Origin: Gammaproteobacteria bacterium
GTDB lineage: Bacteria; Pseudomonadota; Gammaproteobacteria; UBA9214
Direction of reading: 5' to 3'
NCBI GenBank assembly: GCA_029864225.1
Contig: JAOTTU010000083.1
Coordinates: 1-8,484 of the forward strand
DNA length: 8,484 nucleotides
Shown here: piece by piece, positions 5,022 to 8,484 of the stretch
Position numbering within the stretch: the stretch's first letter is position 1
Layout: each line of letters opens with the position of its first letter
Translations under genes and position numbers: made by a program
Notes under the pieces: generated by a model
Told to the model about the DNA's origin: nothing
Databases searched by the model: none
Seen by the model: only the letters and a program-made list of their open reading frames with translations

Positions 5022-6247
5022 TTTGACGTCACCCTGTCAGGCACCGGTTTTGTCTTTTCAAACTTGTGGATGAACAGCAGCGCAGCAAAAAAGCCGAAAT
5101 ACAGCAGGCTGAAGACACGCGCGAAATTAGTCATCACAGGCGTTGCCGGCTGCGTCCCGAGATAGCCCAGGGCGATGAAGCTGACAACGAATATACCCAG
5201 CAGCACCTTGTAAGCGGTACCCCGGTAGCGGATAGACTTGATCGGGCTGCGGTCAAGCCATGGCAGGAAGAACAGGACCATGATGGCGCCGCCCATGGCC
5301 ACAACCCCGAGGAATTTGTCCGGCACCGCACGCAAGATGGCGTAGAACGGGGTGAAGTACCAAAGCGGAACGATATGTTCCGGTGTCTTCAGCGGGTCGG
5401 CCGGTATGAAGTTATCCTTCTCGAGGAACCAGCCGCCCAACTCCGGCATGAAGAAGACCACGATGGAGAAGAATATCAGGAACACGATCACACCCACGAT
5501 GTCCTTCACCGAGTAATAGGGATGGAACGGAATGCCATCCAGGGGGAGGCCGCGTTCATCCTTGTGCTTCTTGATCTCCACGCCGTCAGGGTTGTTGGAA
5601 CCGACCTCGTGCAGTGCCAGGATGTGCAGCACGACCATGGCCAGCAGGATAATCGGCACGGCGATGACGTGGAAGGCGAAGAAACGGTTGAGGGTGGCAT
5701 CCGATATCACGTAATCGCCGCGGATCCATATAGCCAGCGTTTCCCCGATCCCCGGGATCGCCCCGAACAGCGAGATGATGACCTGGGCGCCCCAGTAGGA
5801 CATCTGCCCCCAGGGTAACAGATAACCCATGAAGGCTTCGGCCATCAGGCACACGTAGATGATCATGCCGAAGATCCAGATCAGTTCGCGTGGTTTCTTG
5901 TACGAGCCATACATCATGCCACGGAACATGTGGAGATAGACGACTATAAAGAAGAACGAGGCACCCGTTGAGTGCATGTAGCGGATCAGCCAGCCCCAGT
6001 TCACATCCCGCATGATGTATTCCACGGAATTGAAGGCCAGCTCCGCATCCGGCTTATAGTTCATGGTCAGCCAGATCCCGGTCACGATCTGCAGGACCAG
6101 CACCATCAGTGCCAGTGAGCCAAAGTAGTACCAGAAGTTGAAATTTTTTGGTGCGTAATACTCAGCCAGGTGTTCATTCCACATCTTGCTGAGCGGGAAA
6201 CGCGCGTCAATCCAGCCAAGTACGCCGGTCTTGTATTTCTCCCCCAT
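5018..6247 (-). CDS. petB: Cytochrome b of the cytochrome bc1 complex
   Basis: 409-residue full-length cytochrome b, with both the haem-bearing N-terminal half and the C-terminal half in one chain. It oxidises quinol at Qo and reduces quinone at Qi, sending electrons through two b haems. Eight hydrophobic helices can be placed at about 40-62, 88-110, 123-145, 190-213, 248-267, 311-330, 346-365 and 376-394. Haem ligands are H92 and H106 (13 residues between) and H193 and H208 (14 between); I recall the extra residue in the second pair as usual in beta- and gammaproteobacteria. The Qo-site motif reads PLWY (294-297) instead of the classical PEWY. The HEVGSNNPDGVEIKK block after the fourth helix is typical. 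The ATG overlaps the petA TAA by one base. Confidence 0.97.
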   Translation of the reverse strand: MGEKYKTGVLGWIDARFPLSKMWNEHLAEYYAPKNFNFWYYFGSLALMVLVLQIVTGIWLTMNYKPDAELAFNSVEYIMRDVNWGWLIRYMHSTGASFFFIVVYLHMFRGMMYGSYKKPRELIWIFGMIIYVCLMAEAFMGYLLPWGQMSYWGAQVIISLFGAIPGIGETLAIWIRGDYVISDATLNRFFAFHVIAVPIILLAMVVLHILALHEVGSNNPDGVEIKKHKDERGLPLDGIPFHPYYSVKDIVGVIVFLIFFSIVVFFMPELGGWFLEKDNFIPADPLKTPEHIVPLWYFTPFYAILRAVPDKFLGVVAMGGAIMVLFFLPWLDRSPIKSIRYRGTAYKVLLGIFVVSFIALGYLGTQPATPVMTNFARVFSLLYFGFFAALLFIHKFEKTKPVPDRVTSK

Positions 6248-6840
6248 TACGCTATCCCCCCATCATCACCGATAATGATTTCGTTCTCGCTCAGGAACCG
6301 ATGTGGCGGTACCGGCAGGTTGAACGGTGCGGGAACGCCCGAATAGACACGACCGGCAATATCAAATCGTGAACCGTGGCAGGGGCAAAAGAAACCACCC
6401 ATCCAGTCCTTGCCCAGGTCGCCCGGGGCCACATCGGGCCGGTAGGTCGGTGAGCAGCCAAGATGGGTGCAGATACCGACCAGGACGGCGATCTCGGGCT
6501 TGATGGAGCGATAGGTGTTGGTGGCGTATTCCGGTTGCTCGGACTCGGCGGAATCCGGGTCGCGCAGTTTATCGATAAGCTTCGGGAGGGTATCGAGCAT
6601 ATCCGGCGTCCGATTGATGATCCAGACCGGCTTGCCACGCCATTTGATGCGCATCATCTGGCCTTTCTGAAGCTTGCTGATGTCCGCACGCACCGGGGCG
6701 CCCGCTGCGCGGGCCTTGGCACTGGGTTGCATGGATGAAATAAAAGGCACCAATGCAAATGCCGTCCCCACCCCGCCGATAACGGTGGTGGCTGCGGTCA
6801 AGAACCGACGCCTGCTTGGATTGACATCATCGCCACTCAT
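6247..6840 (-). CDS. petA: Rieske iron-sulfur subunit of the cytochrome bc1 complex
   Basis: 197-residue ubiquinol-cytochrome c reductase iron-sulfur subunit. The N-terminus carries a twin-arginine signal-anchor (SRRRFLTAATTV at about 9-20, hydrophobic to about 36), so the folded cluster domain is exported by Tat and stays tethered. The [2Fe-2S] site has both boxes: CTHLGC (124-129) and CPCHGS (152-157); ligands are C124, H126, C152 and H155, and C129 with C154 form the usual disulfide. The tail PAPFNLPVPP is the conserved Pro loop. I chose the ATG at 6840 rather than a TTG at 6855, because GGAG (6850-6853) lies nine bases before the ATG while the TTG overlaps that site. First gene of petABC-sspAB, with a candidate promoter at 6930-6958. 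Confidence 0.97.
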   Translation of the reverse strand: MSGDDVNPSRRRFLTAATTVIGGVGTAFALVPFISSMQPSAKARAAGAPVRADISKLQKGQMMRIKWRGKPVWIINRTPDMLDTLPKLIDKLRDPDSAESEQPEYATNTYRSIKPEIAVLVGICTHLGCSPTYRPDVAPGDLGKDWMGGFFCPCHGSRFDIAGRVYSGVPAPFNLPVPPHRFLSENEIIIGDDGGIA

Positions 6841-6849
6841 ATGAGTATT

Positions 6850-6853
6850 CTCC
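6850..6853 (-). promoter_or_regulatory. petA: Ribosome binding site deciding the petA start
   Basis: GGAG on the minus strand, nine bases before the ATG at 6840. It overlaps the alternative in-frame TTG at 6853-6855, which therefore cannot be served by it. Confidence 0.65.
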
Positions 6854-6924
6854 AAGTAATAGAATCAATAACTTATATCCGCGCACGCAAACTCGGCCGG
6901 CTGCAGGAAATTATTAATTAATTC

Positions 6925-6953
6925 GGAATATTCTAAATTACTGAATACATTCC
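6925..6953. promoter_or_regulatory. Imperfect dyad overlapping the petA promoter, possible operator
   Basis: GGAATATTC (6925-6933) and GAATACATTCC (6943-6953) are inverted copies apart from a 2-nt insertion in the second arm, separated by nine AT-rich bases. The dyad covers the -10 and the spacer of the candidate promoter, a position expected for a repressor site. I cannot match it to a known regulator; it lacks the FNR/ANR TTGAT-N4-ATCAA pattern. Confidence 0.3.
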
Positions 6954-6958
6954 GTCAG
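6930..6958 (-). promoter_or_regulatory. petA: Candidate sigma70 promoter of the petABC-sspAB operon
   Basis: On the minus strand CTGACG (6953-6958, four of six matches to TTGACA) is separated by exactly 17 bases from TAGAAT (6930-6935, five of six matches to TATAAT), in a locally AT-rich stretch. This predicts a start near 6923 and a leader of about 80 bases. It is the best-spaced pair I found upstream of petA; an alternative -10, TATAAG nearer the gene, lacks a -35. Confidence 0.42.
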
Positions 6959-7064
6959 GACGGCATAGGATGGTCCAACTGCCTGACAAGGTCAAGGGTA
7001 ATGTAGCAGAAACTGGCCGCGCGTAGAGTTAGTATCGGCGCCGCTGCGTGTCCGTCGTGGTCGC

Positions 7065-7823
7065 TTACACCGGATTATTAATATCGATGAAACGGTGGCG
7101 CAGCCCGAATGTCCCGGCAAGGTGTTCCCCCAGTGCCTGCACACCGAAGCGTTCAGTCGCGTGATGGCCCGCCGCGAAATAATGAATACCGCATTCACGT
7201 ACGATATGCACCGTCTGCTCCGATATCTCGCCGCTGATGAAGGCGTCGAGCCCCTGTGCTACCGCCGCCTCGATATACGACTGTGCGGCGCCCGTGCACC
7301 AACCCACGCTACGGATGGATTTGCCGGCAGCGGGGATATGCAACGGCGCCCTTCCCAGGCACTGTTCGATATGCTGCGCCAGTGATTCCCCGCTCGTGAC
7401 CTGCTCCAGCGAACCGAAGTGCCCGAGCTGCAGACCATCCTCCTCACCGAAGGTGCCGGTTGATTGCAGGCCCAGCACCCGTCCGAGTTGCGCGTTGTTG
7501 CCCAACTCGGCATGGGCATCCAGCGGCAAGTGGTATGCCAGCAGACTGATGTCCGAACCCAGCAGGCGCTGCAGCCGCTGGCGCTTCATCCCGGTGATGC
7601 AGGCATCTTCACCTTTCCAGAAATAGCCGTGGTGGACCAGTATGGCGTCGGCACCGGCATCGATTGCCGCACCGATCAACTCCATGCTGGCAGTGACACC
7701 GCTGACCAGCATCTGCACCTCGGGCCGGCCTTCCACCTGCAGGCCGTTGGGACAGTAGTCCTGGAAGCGCCCGATATCAAGCAGCCGGTTGGTATGCTGC
7801 ATCAGTTCCCGCAGGGTTATCAT
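7065..7823 (-). CDS. ybgI: Nif3/YbgI-like dinuclear metal-centre protein
   Basis: 252-residue member of the Nif3/YbgI (DUF34, sometimes annotated GTP cyclohydrolase 1 type 2) family, of usual bacterial length. Known structures are toroidal hexamers with a two-metal site in each subunit; the physiological substrate is not settled. The metal ligands align with E. coli YbgI: HHG (H64, H65), D102 in YHLPLDAH, and H220 and E224 in GHHATERFG. Other hallmarks are DYCPNGLQVEG (22-32), VSGVTAS (40-46) and SGEISEQTVH (197-206). No signal peptide, so cytoplasmic. The ATG at 7823 is preceded by AGGAA about nine bases upstream. It diverges from the DegS-like protease gene across 76 bases; I recall Nif3 next to algW in Pseudomonas. 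A 224-base gap separates it from petA, so it is probably not part of that operon. Confidence 0.95.
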   Translation of the reverse strand: MITLRELMQHTNRLLDIGRFQDYCPNGLQVEGRPEVQMLVSGVTASMELIGAAIDAGADAILVHHGYFWKGEDACITGMKRQRLQRLLGSDISLLAYHLPLDAHAELGNNAQLGRVLGLQSTGTFGEEDGLQLGHFGSLEQVTSGESLAQHIEQCLGRAPLHIPAAGKSIRSVGWCTGAAQSYIEAAVAQGLDAFISGEISEQTVHIVRECGIHYFAAGHHATERFGVQALGEHLAGTFGLRHRFIDINNPV

Positions 7824-7899
7824 GCATGCAATTCCTGTATGTGTGCTATTTTAGGCATTCGTCATTAAGCGGTTGATTACCTGACAGGGTATCCCAGTC

Positions 7900-8484
7900 A
7901 TGGCATTTCGCAAATTTATTTCATTCCTCCTGCAGACCATTACCATCGGGCTGGCGCTGGCCTTTTTCTATATCCTGGTGATGCAGCCTGAACTGCTGCG
8001 CAACCGCTCCAGCGTGGTCGAGGTCAGGGAAACCACAGCGCCAGCTGCAGTTCAGTCCGTCCCAGCGGATACCCGTGCCGGGAGCGGCCCGGTATCCTAT
8101 GCCGATGCCGTCGACAAGGCCGCGCCAGCCGTGGTCAACATCCATACCGCCAAGGTCATAACCCGCCGCGTCCATCCCCTGCTCGAGGACCCGATCTTCA
8201 AGCACTTTTTCGGGGACCGCTTCAGCAACGCTCACAAAGAGATCCAGACCAGTCTGGGGTCCGGTGTCATGATCAGCACCCAGGGTTACGTGCTGACCAA
8301 TAATCACGTAATCGATGGCGCGGACGAGATCCAGATCCTGCTCGCCGATGGTCGCAGTGCGCGCGCCATGGTGGTAGGCGTTGACACCGAAACAGACCTT
8401 GCCGTGCTGCGTATCTCGCTGGACAGGCTCCCATCCGTGGTGATCGGCAACTCCAACAACCTGCGGGTCGGTGATGTCTCGCTG
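7900..8484 (+). CDS. degS: Membrane-anchored DegS/AlgW-type periplasmic serine protease, 5' part
   Basis: The first 195 residues of an HtrA-family trypsin-like protease; the gene runs off the window end. An uncleaved-looking membrane anchor (about 9-28, FLLQTITIGLALAFFYILVM) follows a short basic N-terminus, as in DegS and AlgW, whereas DegP/DegQ have a cleaved signal peptide. After a Pro/Ala-rich linker (about 40-66) the protease domain begins near SYADAV. Catalytic H136 (TNNHVI) and D166 (TETDLAVL) are 30 apart, as in E. coli DegS (H96, D126); the serine and the PDZ domain lie beyond the edge. DegS/AlgW senses misfolded outer-membrane proteins and cuts the anti-sigma factor RseA/MucA to release sigma-E. 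The ATG at 7900 has AGGG ten bases upstream. A DegQ-like enzyme cannot be excluded without the C-terminus. Confidence 0.88.
   Translation, partial: MAFRKFISFLLQTITIGLALAFFYILVMQPELLRNRSSVVEVRETTAPAAVQSVPADTRAGSGPVSYADAVDKAAPAVVNIHTAKVITRRVHPLLEDPIFKHFFGDRFSNAHKEIQTSLGSGVMISTQGYVLTNNHVIDGADEIQILLADGRSARAMVVGVDTETDLAVLRISLDRLPSVVIGNSNNLRVGDVSL

Noticed and set aside
5066..5818. A 250-codon open frame on the plus strand opposite petB, and similar long plus-strand frames opposite petC and sspA
   Set aside because: They mirror well-conserved genes in GC-rich DNA, have low-complexity compositions rich in Asp, His, Arg and Gln, and show no domain or ribosome site.
6841..6855. TTG start at 6855 for petA
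   Set aside because: It overlaps the GGAG that serves the ATG at 6840, and the extra residues precede the Tat signal unnecessarily.
6982..6997. Small hairpin after the Nif3 gene as a terminator
   Set aside because: The stem is only about six pairs with a wobble, and no T-run follows on the minus strand.
7824..7899. Promoters in the Nif3/DegS divergent spacer
   Set aside because: TAAAAT on the minus strand (7848-7853) and TGCTATTTT on the plus strand resemble -10 boxes, but neither has a -35 at proper spacing, so I list no promoter.
1..8484. Mobile elements, CRISPR arrays, tRNA or rRNA genes
   Set aside because: I saw no transposase or integrase motif, regularly spaced repeats, cloverleaf or rRNA-like sequence; gene order and composition look like core chromosome.

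Overview
The window reads as a core chromosomal segment of a gammaproteobacterium with moderately high GC. The main evidence is the order petA-petB-petC-sspA-sspB on the minus strand, and a Nif3/YbgI-like gene that diverges from an anchored DegS/AlgW-type protease; both arrangements are familiar from gammaproteobacteria. SspA and SspB also look like the E. coli proteins at their functional motifs. I cannot name a genus. I see no insertion sequence, phage gene, CRISPR array, tRNA or rRNA.

Layout: (1) Positions 1-861, plus strand: the 3' part of an M23 zinc metallopeptidase gene, coupled by a GTGA overlap to a gene for a 73-residue protein of unknown function. (2) 862-1005: a short spacer between convergent genes that carries two hairpin-forming inverted repeats. 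(3) 1006-3109: a divergent pair sharing a 130-bp control region. One gene encodes a YmdB-like macrodomain protein (minus). The other (plus) encodes a 491-residue protein that joins a MerR/excisionase-like helix-turn-helix, a helical linker, a plant-type [2Fe-2S] ferredoxin domain and a ferredoxin-reductase-like module. (4) 3113-6840, minus strand: petABC (Rieske protein, cytochrome b, cytochrome c1 of the bc1 complex) followed by sspA and sspB. (5) 6841-7064: petA upstream region with a plausible sigma70 promoter overlapped by an imperfect dyad. (6) 7065-7823, minus: Nif3/YbgI-like protein. (7) 7900 to the end, plus: N-terminal part of a membrane-anchored periplasmic trypsin-like protease, cut by the window edge before its catalytic serine.

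How the genes work together: petABC gives a complete three-subunit quinol:cytochrome c oxidoreductase. The ssp genes downstream encode an RNA polymerase-associated stress regulator and a ClpXP adaptor. The least ordinary item is the helix-turn-helix/[2Fe-2S]/reductase-like protein: its iron-sulfur ligands are intact, but the usual flavin and NAD(P) motifs are altered, several of them by cysteines. That fits a redox-sensing regulator better than a plain reductase, although this is inference. The remainder looks like ordinary housekeeping content.
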